Source of the DNA: an uncultured bacterium | GTDB taxonomy: Bacteria > Bacteroidota > Bacteroidia > Bacteroidales > Muribaculaceae | NCBI GenBank assembly: GCA_905214715.1 | Contig: CAJMMT010000034.1 | Span: forward strand, 1 to 5,467 | Direction: 5' to 3' | Length of the DNA stretch: 5,467 nucleotides | Shown here: positions 1 to 5,407 of the stretch, piece after piece | How the letters are laid out: each line of letters starts with the position of its first letter | Numbering within the stretch: the first letter of the stretch is position 1 | Position numbers and translations under genes: made by a program | Notes under the pieces: model-generated | Told to the model about the DNA's origin: nothing | Seen by the model: the letters and a program-made list of their open reading frames with translations, nothing else | Database searches by the model: none

Positions 1-48
1 GATATTCTGAGGCATATTCCACTTATGAAATAAAAAAGACAGAATATC
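1..48. repeat. Inverted repeat at left edge
   Basis: GATATTCTG at 1-9 is the exact reverse complement of CAGAATATC at 40-48, with a 30-base AT-rich spacer. It lies beyond the 3' end of the relaxase gene. The loop is too long for an ordinary terminator. It could be a protein-binding site, part of an element end, or chance. No copy of an element-end sequence from the right side of the window was found here. Confidence 0.3.
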
Positions 49-94
49 TTATATCAACAGGGAGGTAATTGGTACAGAAACACGTATATGACAA

Positions 95-112
95 AGGCAG
101 CGCAACCTGCCT
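95..112 (-). terminator. Weak terminator-like hairpin after mobV
   Basis: AGGCAG (95-100) and CTGCCT (107-112) form a perfect 6-bp stem with a 6-base loop, 20 bases downstream of the relaxase stop codon. Read on the minus strand it is followed only by TTTGT, so the U-tract is poor. Its position fits the end of the mob transcript, but termination efficiency cannot be judged from sequence. Confidence 0.35.
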
Positions 113-132
113 CAACAGTTCTCGGTATCAAC

Positions 133-1605
133 CTAACGTTTGCCACAAACACCTCGTTTGGGACAAATGGGTTTCAGCATCTTGTGCGCCTGCATCATGC
201 AGCGGTAGGCGAAGCGACGGTCGTCCTCATTCGGATCGCGGCCCCACGGGAGGTCGGATGCGGAGCCTCCGCCGCCGCTTCCCTTGGCGAACTGAATTGC
301 CCCGTCGAGATAACCCGCGAACAGATACATCGCACATTTCAGAATCTCGTTAGGCTTCTCCACCATTGCCATGAGAAATTCCCCGTCGAAGCCGGCTTTC
401 TGTTCCGGCGTCATTGCCGCCAGCAGAGAGCGCATATCGACAACAGACCTTCCGAACACGGCATCCGTCAGTCTCATGCGCATCTGCTCTTGGTTCTTCT
501 CCGTGAAATTGTGGTATTCTCTCAGCGCATTGGAGCGTTTCTCGTTGACAGACTTCAATTCATCCTGAAGCTGCGCAAGCTGCCGGTCGGCGGTCTTGAG
601 TTTCTGGCGTTTGTCAGCGAGTGACGATGCGGTGGCCTGCAACTGTTCCTCAAGGTCTGCGATTCGGCTACGTAGGTCTTCCGCATCGCCGTTCCCCGAT
701 TCGAATTCCGACTCCAGTCGGTCAATCTGGTCATTGAGGTCTGCCTCGCGTGTCTCAAGATTCCCGATCATCGTATTGAGACCCTTGCAGCGTTTCTCCG
801 CCTTAAGGATATCCGCATACAGCTCCTTCAAGGTCTCGTGCCTGTCGCTTATCTGAAGTTCCAGGTCGTTACACTCACGATGCAGCTCTGCCCGGTATTC
901 CTCGGTTGAACGATGGCGGGCACCTGTCTCGGTCTTGCTCTGTCCCCGGCAGAGACCCCATCGGTCATTGACCAGGGCAAGTTCATTGTGGAGCTGAATG
1001 GTCAGTTCACGAAAAGCGTTTTTATCAGAACCGGCAAACAGTTCCTTATACGAAAACTTATTTCTCGGTGTAATCGGTAATAAGGTGCAGTGGATATGCG
1101 GATTTCGCTCATCGAGGTGGACATAGAAGCCGATGATGTTATCTTCGCCCCACTTGTCGCACGCGAACCTGTAAATGTCTTTCGCCCAATTTTCGATGTC
1201 TTTACACCGGGTGATGGATGAATTGTCCGCGCCATGTTCCAAATCAACTGTCTGATTGCCGAAAGCCAGACGGTGCATCTGCTCCCGGCTTCCTCCGAAG
1301 ATGATGTTGACAACAGTACGGCGGTTGCCCTCCTTGCCTTTGCGTTCAAGTTCCGCATTAGGGTCCTGGATGCCCCGTTCTTTCAGGGTCTCGCGCATAC
1401 GTTGCGGGATACTTTTGGAGGTGTCAATCGGTTGGACGATGCAACCCTTGGCTATCTCGAAGTTGAGTCCGGCACGGGTTATATCATAGTTGCCGGTCTT
1501 GGCGGCACGCTGCCAGTTCTTTTCCGACCACCTTCTCTGATGCTCGTTTGATTGGTTGGTTGTTATGCCCGCAGACGGGCTACAGTCTATTACTTGCTTT
1601 GCCAT
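133..1605 (-). CDS. mobV: MobV-family relaxase (Mob/Pre), 490 aa
   Basis: This is a mobilization relaxase. The family nicks one strand at oriT and pilots it into a recipient through a conjugation machine supplied in trans. Visible family features are the N-terminal EHQRR with His22, at the position of the nucleophilic His22 of pMV158 MobM; GNYDITRAGLNFEI at residues 38-51, matching the family's second motif; and the metal-binding signature HLDERNPHIH at 163-172, the HxDExxPHxH motif. TGARHRSTEEYR (227-238) follows, then a long heptad-like coiled coil (about 235-370) and a Gly-rich C-terminal stretch. The ATG at 1605 gives a complete N-terminus, and the gene ends with TAG. The length suits Bacteroidales MobV proteins. 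The gene is notably GC-rich compared with the integrase. It is the last gene of the minus-strand cluster, preceded by the repeat-rich region expected to hold oriT. Confidence 0.95.
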   Translation of the reverse strand: MAKQVIDCSPSAGITTNQSNEHQRRWSEKNWQRAAKTGNYDITRAGLNFEIAKGCIVQPIDTSKSIPQRMRETLKERGIQDPNAELERKGKEGNRRTVVNIIFGGSREQMHRLAFGNQTVDLEHGADNSSITRCKDIENWAKDIYRFACDKWGEDNIIGFYVHLDERNPHIHCTLLPITPRNKFSYKELFAGSDKNAFRELTIQLHNELALVNDRWGLCRGQSKTETGARHRSTEEYRAELHRECNDLELQISDRHETLKELYADILKAEKRCKGLNTMIGNLETREADLNDQIDRLESEFESGNGDAEDLRSRIADLEEQLQATASSLADKRQKLKTADRQLAQLQDELKSVNEKRSNALREYHNFTEKNQEQMRMRLTDAVFGRSVVDMRSLLAAMTPEQKAGFDGEFLMAMVEKPNEILKCAMYLFAGYLDGAIQFAKGSGGGGSASDLPWGRDPNEDDRRFAYRCMMQAHKMLKPICPKRGVCGKR

Positions 1606-1640
1606 ATAACTGACAATTAGAGGTTAAAGGTATTGTTAAA

Positions 1641-1763
1641 AGGACCGGAGCTTGCTCCTGAATGGCCTGCCGGATACGGCAACTCCCCGGTGATTTTCAA
1701 TCAAAGGGGGGAAGTAGGCTCCCCTACATAGATACTATGTGGCAACTTTGCGCAAGCGCGTTG
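1641..1763. other. Candidate oriT upstream of mobV
   Basis: This stretch lies 36 bases upstream of the relaxase start, where many MobV systems keep oriT, and packs several inverted repeats. They are GGAGC-TT-GCTCC (1647-1658), TGCCG-GATA-CGGCA (1668-1681), GTAGG-CTCC-CCTAC (1714-1727), ACATAG-ATA-CTATGT (1726-1740), and CAAC...GTTG (1743-1763) enclosing GCG-CAAG-CGC with a three-base bulge. I could not identify a known nick sequence. The repeats could instead be the leader of the mobV mRNA or operators. The remaining bases between the candidate and mobV hold no clear promoter. No convincing protein is encoded here. The oriT call rests on position plus structure only. Confidence 0.4.
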
Positions 1764-2035
1764 TCTATAAGCCGACCTGGACGATGACCACGGGAATCGG
1801 TCAGGCATATACCCGGAGAGGCGCACAGCGCACGTCAGAGAGGCTCGGAATGGCCTCCTGCAACGGTGTGGTACCCGCTATTACCGGAAGCAAGCTACGG
1901 CACGTTTTAGCGGCTGTTCTTGGTGAAATCGACTTTCAAATGGTTGAAGAATCCGTCGAGCGCTTACCGGGCATCTGTAATAGACGCTCTGGCTCCTTGC
2001 TGTTCCTGACAGCGTGAGACTCATGGTCGAGACCG
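1764..2035 (-). other. GC-rich inverted-repeat-dense stretch, possible structured RNA
   Basis: The stretch continues the repeat density of the oriT candidate. It contains GCGC-ACA-GCGC (1821-1831), GAGGC-N8-GCCTC (1840-1857) and several weaker pairings, and overlaps the doubtful end of the 145-aa ORF. Open frames exist on both strands, including a plus-strand frame at 1739-2017, but none resembles a protein I know. A folded RNA or long leader transcribed leftward into mobV is one explanation. A degenerate gene is another. Confidence 0.25.
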
Positions 2036-2318
2036 GGGCTGTAGCCCTTAAGGGCTGGAGCCAGTTCGACCAGTTGCCGAATAGACACACATTGAAGATG
2101 CGTCCAAGGCACTCGTTGCTATAAGAGTCTGCCGTCTCGGGAAGCTCTGCCGGGTGGTTGTGCCATTTCCCAATCATCTGCCGAATCAGTAAATACTGCA
2201 AGGAGGAAATCTTGTGCGAATAAGTATCATGGTCTTCCTTGTCAAAGGATTCGAGCGTTTCTTCGATTGTCTCTACAAGCTCGGAATCGGCGATGTAGCC
2301 GTCAAGCCATTCGTCCAT
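1881..2318 (-). CDS. Hypothetical protein, 145 aa, doubtful 3' half
   Basis: I do not recognise this ORF. It starts at ATG 2318, where an upstream in-frame TGA rules out a longer start, and lies 49 bases after the DUF7833-type gene on the same strand, so it fits the operon. The first ~90 residues are acidic and protein-like, for example DSELVETIEETLESFDKED. From about residue 93 on, the protein turns into Arg/Ser/Pro-rich sequence, and the DNA carries strong palindromes (2036-2064). That half may be non-coding, or the true frame may shift. A different minus frame is open from GTG 2112 to TGA 1936 (58 codons), containing residues such as RQLVELAPALKGYSPG. No transmembrane segment or catalytic motif is apparent. 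It could be a small mobilization accessory protein, but nothing in the sequence proves it. Confidence 0.42.
   Translation of the reverse strand: MDEWLDGYIADSELVETIEETLESFDKEDHDTYSHKISSLQYLLIRQMIGKWHNHPAELPETADSYSNECLGRIFNVCLFGNWSNWLQPLRATAPVSTMSLTLSGTARSQSVYYRCPVSARRILQPFESRFHQEQPLKRAVACFR
2036..2064. repeat. Overlapping palindromes around AGCCCTTAAGGGCT
   Basis: Three perfect inverted repeats overlap: GGGCT-GT-AGCCC (2036-2047), the uninterrupted 14-base palindrome AGCCCTTAAGGGCT (2043-2056), and CTGG-AG-CCAG (2055-2064). The shared arms mean only some stems can form at once. A dimeric DNA-binding protein site, a cruciform near oriT, or alternative RNA hairpins are possible. The block lies inside the questionable second half of the 145-aa ORF. 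Confidence 0.45.
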
Positions 2319-2367
2319 CTTGCCGGGAACGCTTCACTCTGTAACACATGCCGTAAATCAGCTATTG

Positions 2368-2700
2368 TTAATAGTCTTTGTCCCAAGGTGGCGAAGGGAA
2401 TGGTTCCTCATAATCTTTGGCGGTTCGCGCAACGACATCAACTCCCCGACGCCTGAACGCACTTGAGCATTGGCTAAATTCTCTTTCAATTCTTCCATTT
2501 TGATTGTGCTTGAAAAATTTTCGGACAGAGTTGATAAAATAGTTCCTACAGTCTTTCTCTTCCCTTCCTTTTTCTCCTTTATCGCGGAGACGGGAGAAGA
2601 AACCGTGAATCTGATTTTCAAGTTCCAGACGGCTTACAGCCGGAAACTCACGAAGAATCTCATCATGCCATGTGGCGTCGGCTAAGAATAGTTTCTCCAA
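2368..2700 (-). CDS. DUF7833-like C-terminal half of initiator-type protein
   Basis: The open frame runs from just after the TAA of the preceding gene (2733) to TAA at 2368. The only start codon that keeps most of the domain is TTG at 2700, giving 110 aa. There is no ATG in frame upstream of it. EKLFLADATWHDEILREF, the EEKDCRNYFINSVRKFF segment and the RRGVDVVARTAKDYEEPF tail resemble the C-terminal DUF7833-type region that I recall following an N-terminal helix-turn-helix domain in Bacteroidales mobile-element proteins. The 11 codons between the TAA and the TTG (GRADEILSFDE) also read like normal family sequence, so one nonsense codon appears to separate two parts of one protein. It could be translated by TTG initiation, stop read-through or termination-reinitiation, or it may be the tail of a pseudogene. 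Its biochemical role is unknown. Confidence 0.7.
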   Translation of the reverse strand: MEKLFLADATWHDEILREFPAVSRLELENQIHGFFSRLRDKGEKGREEKDCRNYFINSVRKFFKHNQNGRIEREFSQCSSAFRRRGVDVVARTAKDYEEPFPSPPWDKDY

Positions 2701-2733
2701 TTCATCAAAACTTAAAATTTCATCTGCCCGTCC

Positions 2734-3219
2734 TTAATTATTAAGGGGTATTATATCTTTATCTTGAATATTATTATCTTTAATATTATAAGTGGGCAGG
2801 CTGTCAGTCTTGCTATCGGTCTGGCTATCCGTAAGTTCTTCAGTCTCGTTTTCAGTCTGTTCATCGGACTTGCCGTTAGTCCATTTGTCGGGTTCTGAAA
2901 TGACCGTATAAGCGGGTGCCATGGCATTACCCTTACCTTGTATGAAGGTAATCAAACCTCGCTCGCTCAGTTTGAGACGAGCCGTGAGGAATGTCTGCTT
3001 GGCTACCTTGATAGACCGGCAGACAAGCGCCGTCGAGCACTTGAAAGGCATCTTCCACCGTCGGCAGTTGGCACGCTCCAGCAAGAAGAAGAACAGAGCG
3101 ATCTCGGCGGTTGAGAACGGCTCATATTCATTCTCCTGCCAGAAGGCGTGCATCAGTTCGTAAATGTTGACTCCCTTTGCCATACTTCCATGGATTTTGG
3201 TGTTTACAACTGTCAGCAT
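2734..3219 (-). CDS. Helix-turn-helix replication-initiator-like protein, N-terminal half
   Basis: The 161-aa product has an N-terminal winged-helix-like region (about residues 14-110; VNIYELMHAFW, then EIALFFFLLERANCRRW and LVCRSIKVAKQTFLTARLKL), ending in a hydrophobic strand with PAYTVI. An acidic Thr/Asp/Ser-rich linker with TDSQTDSKTDS follows, then NIKDNNIQDKDIIPLNN and TAA. This architecture resembles Bacteroidales mobile-element proteins that carry an N-terminal DNA-binding domain, a low-complexity linker and a DUF7833-type C-terminus, presumed to act in replication or regulation of the excised element. Here the C-terminal part continues in the same frame after the TAA. The ATG at 3219 is the longest start. 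The ATG at 3183 (MAKGVNIYEL) is equally plausible. The gene follows DUF3853 by 49 or 85 bases and likely shares its transcript. Confidence 0.8.
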   Translation of the reverse strand: MLTVVNTKIHGSMAKGVNIYELMHAFWQENEYEPFSTAEIALFFFLLERANCRRWKMPFKCSTALVCRSIKVAKQTFLTARLKLSERGLITFIQGKGNAMAPAYTVISEPDKWTNGKSDEQTENETEELTDSQTDSKTDSLPTYNIKDNNIQDKDIIPLNN

Positions 3220-3268
3220 AAGTCATGTTATAGACTATGCTCATTCCGATTGCTTCAGTCATAATGCC

Positions 3269-3574
3269 TTAACATCGTGGTTGACGACCGGCAAGTTGAA
3301 GCGCAAGTTCCGAGTCAACGATAATCTTGCGGCCACACTGGGTGATAGCCTTGTCGATTACGCCGCTCTTCTTGATTCGGTTGGCAGTCGGTATGCTGCA
3401 TCCGAACAGGCGCGCTATTCCGGCCAGACCATACACATAATACTTGGACGGATTAATTTCACGGTCGGTAGGAGCCGGAGCGGATTCCGCCGGCTTCTTT
3501 TCGTTGATGATGGCAAGAAATTCCTCGCCAGTCATTTGCCACAGGGGTTTGTTCATGAGTTCATTGATATTCAT
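3269..3574 (-). CDS. DUF3853 family helix-turn-helix protein, 101 aa
   Basis: The product starts MNINELMNKPLWQMTGEEFL and carries a helix-turn-helix around residues 47-85 (YGLAGIARLFGCSIPTANRI, then IKKSGVIDKAITQCGRKI), ending in a basic tail. This is the pattern of DUF3853 proteins, small MerR/excisionase-like DNA-binding proteins common beside integrases of Bacteroidales mobile elements. I chose ATG 3574 rather than the TTG at 3634 because the family begins with this MNINELMNKPLW block, and because the TTG overlaps the promoter element. The role is inferred: a regulator of the mobilization/replication genes or an excision factor. It is the first gene of the leftward cluster. Confidence 0.9.
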   Translation of the reverse strand: MNINELMNKPLWQMTGEEFLAIINEKKPAESAPAPTDREINPSKYYVYGLAGIARLFGCSIPTANRIKKSGVIDKAITQCGRKIIVDSELALQLAGRQPRC

Positions 3575-3631
3575 ATTATATAATTTTTGATGTCCATATA
3601 TCAGGGTGATTCGTAGGGATGTCCTATGATG

Positions 3632-3639
3632 CAAAGTTA
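3632..3639 (-). promoter_or_regulatory. Bacteroidales -7 promoter element for DUF3853 cluster
   Basis: On the minus strand this reads TAACTTTG, a perfect match to the Bacteroidetes -7 consensus TAnnTTTG. It implies a transcription start near 3625 and a leader of about 50 bases before ATG 3574. No TTTG -33 element was found at the usual spacing. A repeat shared with the right flank of int lies just upstream (3663-3674), so the promoter may be controlled by a protein bound there. Confidence 0.55.
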
Positions 3640-3662
3640 CTATGTGTGATGAGTGGAGTGTA

Positions 3663-3674
3663 GGTGTAAAATTG
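3663..3674 (+). repeat. 12-base repeat shared with int upstream region
   Basis: GGTGTAAAATTG occurs here on the plus strand and as its reverse complement at 5393-5404, inside the paired repeats beyond int. The match is exactly 12 bases and does not extend. The copy here lies just upstream of the DUF3853 promoter element. Sharing between the two regions flanking int suggests a common protein, perhaps integrase or DUF3853. A chance match is not excluded. Confidence 0.4.
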
Positions 3675-3737
3675 AGAAACCTCTCTGTTATATATGTCTG
3701 AATACCAATGATTAGAAATGAGATTAAAAAATTATTT

Positions 3738-3778
3738 GAGTGGAATAGGTGGATACATTGTGGATAAAAACGAGTGGA
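3738..3778 (+). other. GTGGA repeat cluster with DnaA box, possible origin
   Basis: GTGGA occurs at 3740, 3749, 3760 and 3774 in the same orientation, in the contexts GAGTGGAATA, GGTGGATACA, TGTGGATAA and GAGTGGAAACA. TGTGGATAA (3759-3767) is the reverse complement of the perfect DnaA box TTATCCACA. A further GAGTGGA sits at 3651. The flanks are very AT-rich (3715-3737 and 3790-3824). Iteron-like repeats, a DnaA box and AT-rich DNA next to an initiator-like gene would suit a replication origin for the excised circle. The repeats are short and irregularly spaced, so a regulator-binding array is the alternative. Confidence 0.33.
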
Positions 3779-3824
3779 AACACATTTCTGAGTATTTATG
3801 ACTTAATTTACCCTAAAAATTAAT

Positions 3825-3852
3825 CGAGGCCGCACGAAATTGTGCAGCCCCG
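3825..3852 (-). terminator. Terminator-like hairpin downstream of int
   Basis: Plus-strand arms CGAGGCCGCAC (3825-3835) and GTGCAGCCCCG (3842-3852) pair with two mismatches around a 6-base GAAATT loop. Read leftward, the hairpin is followed by ATTAATTTTTA. It lies 25 bases past the int stop codon, fitting a factor-independent terminator. Its loop side, CGCACGAAATT (3831-3841), also occurs at 5204-5214 upstream of int, so it may double as a recombinase site. Confidence 0.55.
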
Positions 3853-3876
3853 ACTTGTAAAATTTCCTGTCCTCTC

Positions 3877-5181
3877 TCAATCGAAGAGACTCATGGCATT
3901 TGCCCTTACGCTGTCGGCGATGTCTATATACGGTTTCATAGCCTTGTAGTCGCTATGTCCGGTCCACTTCATTACCACATTAGGCGCGATGCCAAGCGAC
4001 AGCGCCTTACATATAAATGTCTTTCGCCCGGTGTGGGTGCAAAGCAGCTCATACTTCGGATACACATGGTCGATGCGCTCGTTACCTCTATACTGGGTAA
4101 TTCTTACCGGGGTGTCAATTCCTACCAGCCGCCCAAGTTCCTTGATATTCTTATTCATCTTCTGATTACTGATGACCGGAAGGGCTTTGTTTCCTTCAAA
4201 AGCAACATCTTTGTATTTATCAAGAATAGCTTTACTGTGCTTGTTTAACTCAATAACAAGGCTATCAGCAGTTTTTACAGTGGTTATTTCGATATGATCT
4301 TCCTTGATGTCGCTTCGTCGCAAGTTTTCTACATCTGAATAACGAAGACCGGTATAACAACAGAATATCAGAACATCCCGAACACGTTCCAGATATTTCT
4401 TTGTTTCAGGAATCTCAAAATCCATTATCTTCTTAACCTCTTCGTCAGTCAGAAATATAACTTTTGATTGTGTGGTTTTCAGCTTTGGCTTGAATGTGTT
4501 ACATTCCAGATTGTTGTGATACCCTTTTGCAGCCGCCCACTTCAGAAACCATTTGAGGTATCCCATCTGTTTTCCTATGGTACTGTTGAGCATATCGCAA
4601 TCCTTACGGAAAAAATCAACGAGATCGTTCAAACCCTTCTCAGAGAAGAAGTCAAATGACGGATTCTTCGCAAATTTCTTAAAGGCCATAAGATGATTCT
4701 TGAAAGCCGCAAATTTTTCAAAGGTAGAATGTGTCCAGTCGTTCTTTCGGCCACACTCCTTCACGAATTCATCGTAGATCTCCCAAAAGGTTTTCTCTGG
4801 AATTTTTTCTTGAGTAGGCTCATCGCTTGCAGTTGACGCCACATCGGAGATCTGTTGCTTGAAAACAGTTTTTATATCATCCATCGAAGGCTTTTGCTCG
4901 GCATATTCAAATTCACGAAAAATGTCTTGAAGCAGATTCTCAAGACGATTCAGCTCAGTGTTAATCTGAATAGCCGTCTCTTTTCGTTTGTTGGTACAAC
5001 CGTTTTTGACACGCTGCTTCTTAGCATCCCATTTTGACGCATCTATTCTGTATCCGGTAGAATAATCGAAAGCTTTGCCACCGTAGGAAAGGCGCATGCG
5101 TATAACCAGATTTTCGGTAACAGGTACGCCGTCTTTCTTCCGAGAATCCAGCCAAAAGTTGATATTTCGTTTAAGTATCAT
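3877..5181 (-). CDS. int: Tyrosine recombinase / integrase, 434 aa
   Basis: This is a site-specific recombinase that would insert and excise the element through a covalent phosphotyrosine intermediate. The N-terminal part (about 1-90) looks like the arm-binding domain of Bacteroidales integrases (NINFWLDSRKKDGVPVTENL). A SAM-like core-binding domain follows (about 130-220), then the catalytic domain. The catalytic set can be read out: Arg280 in TGLRYSD, Lys303 in TVKT, His383 and Arg386 in HTGRK, His409 in WTGHSDYKAM, and nucleophile Tyr418 in KPYIDIAD. The gene is intact, of usual length, starting at ATG 5181 and ending in LFD. It is more AT-rich than mobV. It is transcribed leftward, separated from DUF3853 by a terminator and intergenic region, so it probably has its own promoter in 5182-5350. 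No perfect TAnnTTTG element was found there. AATATTTG at 5236-5243 is one mismatch away. Confidence 0.97.
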   Translation of the reverse strand: MILKRNINFWLDSRKKDGVPVTENLVIRMRLSYGGKAFDYSTGYRIDASKWDAKKQRVKNGCTNKRKETAIQINTELNRLENLLQDIFREFEYAEQKPSMDDIKTVFKQQISDVASTASDEPTQEKIPEKTFWEIYDEFVKECGRKNDWTHSTFEKFAAFKNHLMAFKKFAKNPSFDFFSEKGLNDLVDFFRKDCDMLNSTIGKQMGYLKWFLKWAAAKGYHNNLECNTFKPKLKTTQSKVIFLTDEEVKKIMDFEIPETKKYLERVRDVLIFCCYTGLRYSDVENLRRSDIKEDHIEITTVKTADSLVIELNKHSKAILDKYKDVAFEGNKALPVISNQKMNKNIKELGRLVGIDTPVRITQYRGNERIDHVYPKYELLCTHTGRKTFICKALSLGIAPNVVMKWTGHSDYKAMKPYIDIADSVRANAMSLFD

Positions 5182-5201
5182 ATCGTATCAGCTTATAAAA
5201 C

Positions 5202-5222
5202 TACGCACGAAATTACGCACGA
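5202..5222 (+). repeat. Tandem pair of TACGCACGA, 12-bp period
   Basis: TACGCACGA occurs at 5202-5210 and 5214-5222, spaced 12 bases apart, 21 bases upstream of int. The inner CGCACGAAATT is repeated at 3831-3841 on the other side of int. Close direct repeats beside an integrase resemble arm-type sites of tyrosine recombinases. The minus strand here also reads as a 14-codon ORF (ATG 5232 to TGA 5188), MSKIVRNFVRSFIS, which could be an int leader peptide but has no other support. Confidence 0.45.
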
Positions 5223-5285
5223 TTTTTGACATATCCAAATATTTCAAAAGATTTTTAGTTTTAGCGTGTCGGCGTATAATGCTGT

Positions 5286-5318
5286 AATACTGATAGTTTT
5301 AGATACTATATGAGTATT
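5286..5318. repeat. Nested inverted repeat upstream of int
   Basis: AATACT (5286-5291) pairs with AGTATT (5313-5318). Inside them, ATAGT (5293-5297) pairs with ACTAT (5305-5309) around a 7-base spacer. The whole is an AT-rich 33-base symmetric block. It could be an operator for int, or a recombination core site, since inverted arms around about 7 bases are typical of tyrosine-recombinase cores. Neither is proved. Confidence 0.35.
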
Positions 5319-5356
5319 GCCGACCAATAAGTTTATAATCTCGTCCTCTCCGCAAT

Positions 5357-5378
5357 AAAGCCTGATTTTCAGGCTTTT
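5357..5378. terminator. Strong bidirectional terminator hairpin
   Basis: AAAGCCTGA (5357-5365) and TCAGGCTTT (5369-5377) form a perfect 9-bp stem with a 3-base TTT loop. A T-rich tail follows in either direction (TTTTG rightward, TTTATT leftward). It most likely ends transcription of the gene to the right (stop at 5429-5431) and insulates int from it. Confidence 0.6.
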
Positions 5379-5386
5379 GTTGTATC

Positions 5387-5407
5387 TACACCCAATTTTA
5401 CACCCAA
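5387..5407 (+). repeat. Tandem pair of TACACCCAA, 12-bp period
   Basis: TACACCCAA occurs at 5387-5395 and 5399-5407 with the same 12-base period as the TACGCACGA pair 185 bases away, and the two units are related in sequence (TAC-C-C-A pattern). The junction CAATTTTACACC is the inverted copy of 3663-3674. I interpret both pairs as candidate integrase arm-binding sites. Confidence 0.45.

Larger units (their letters stand above)
3575..3876. other. Intergenic region between int and DUF3853
   Basis: This 300-base region contains no supported gene. From right to left it holds the terminator-like hairpin of int (3825-3852), an AT-rich segment, the GTGGA/DnaA-box cluster, the 12-base shared repeat, and the -7 promoter element and leader of the DUF3853 cluster. 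It separates int transcription from the rest of the leftward genes and is much more AT-rich than the genes around it. Confidence 0.7.

Noticed and set aside
1739..2017. Plus-strand 92-codon open frame upstream of mobV
   Set aside because: It opposes every other gene, overlaps the inverted-repeat array and shows no recognisable domain. It is probably a by-product of GC-rich DNA, although I cannot exclude it.
1640..2060. Group II intron
   Set aside because: A GUGCG-like start exists on the minus strand near 1831, but I found no domain V sequence and no reverse transcriptase gene.
2358..2621. Alternative minus-strand frame of 87 codons overlapping the DUF7833-like part
   Set aside because: The other frame carries the family-like segments and continues the upstream gene. 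This frame is a shadow.
3575..3634. TTG start adding 20 residues to DUF3853
   Set aside because: The family begins at MNINELMN, and the extension overlaps the TAACTTTG promoter element.
4361..4369. CAGAATATC also present inside int, matching the left-edge inverted repeat
   Set aside because: A 9-base match in a window of this size is expected by chance, and the copy is within conserved coding sequence.
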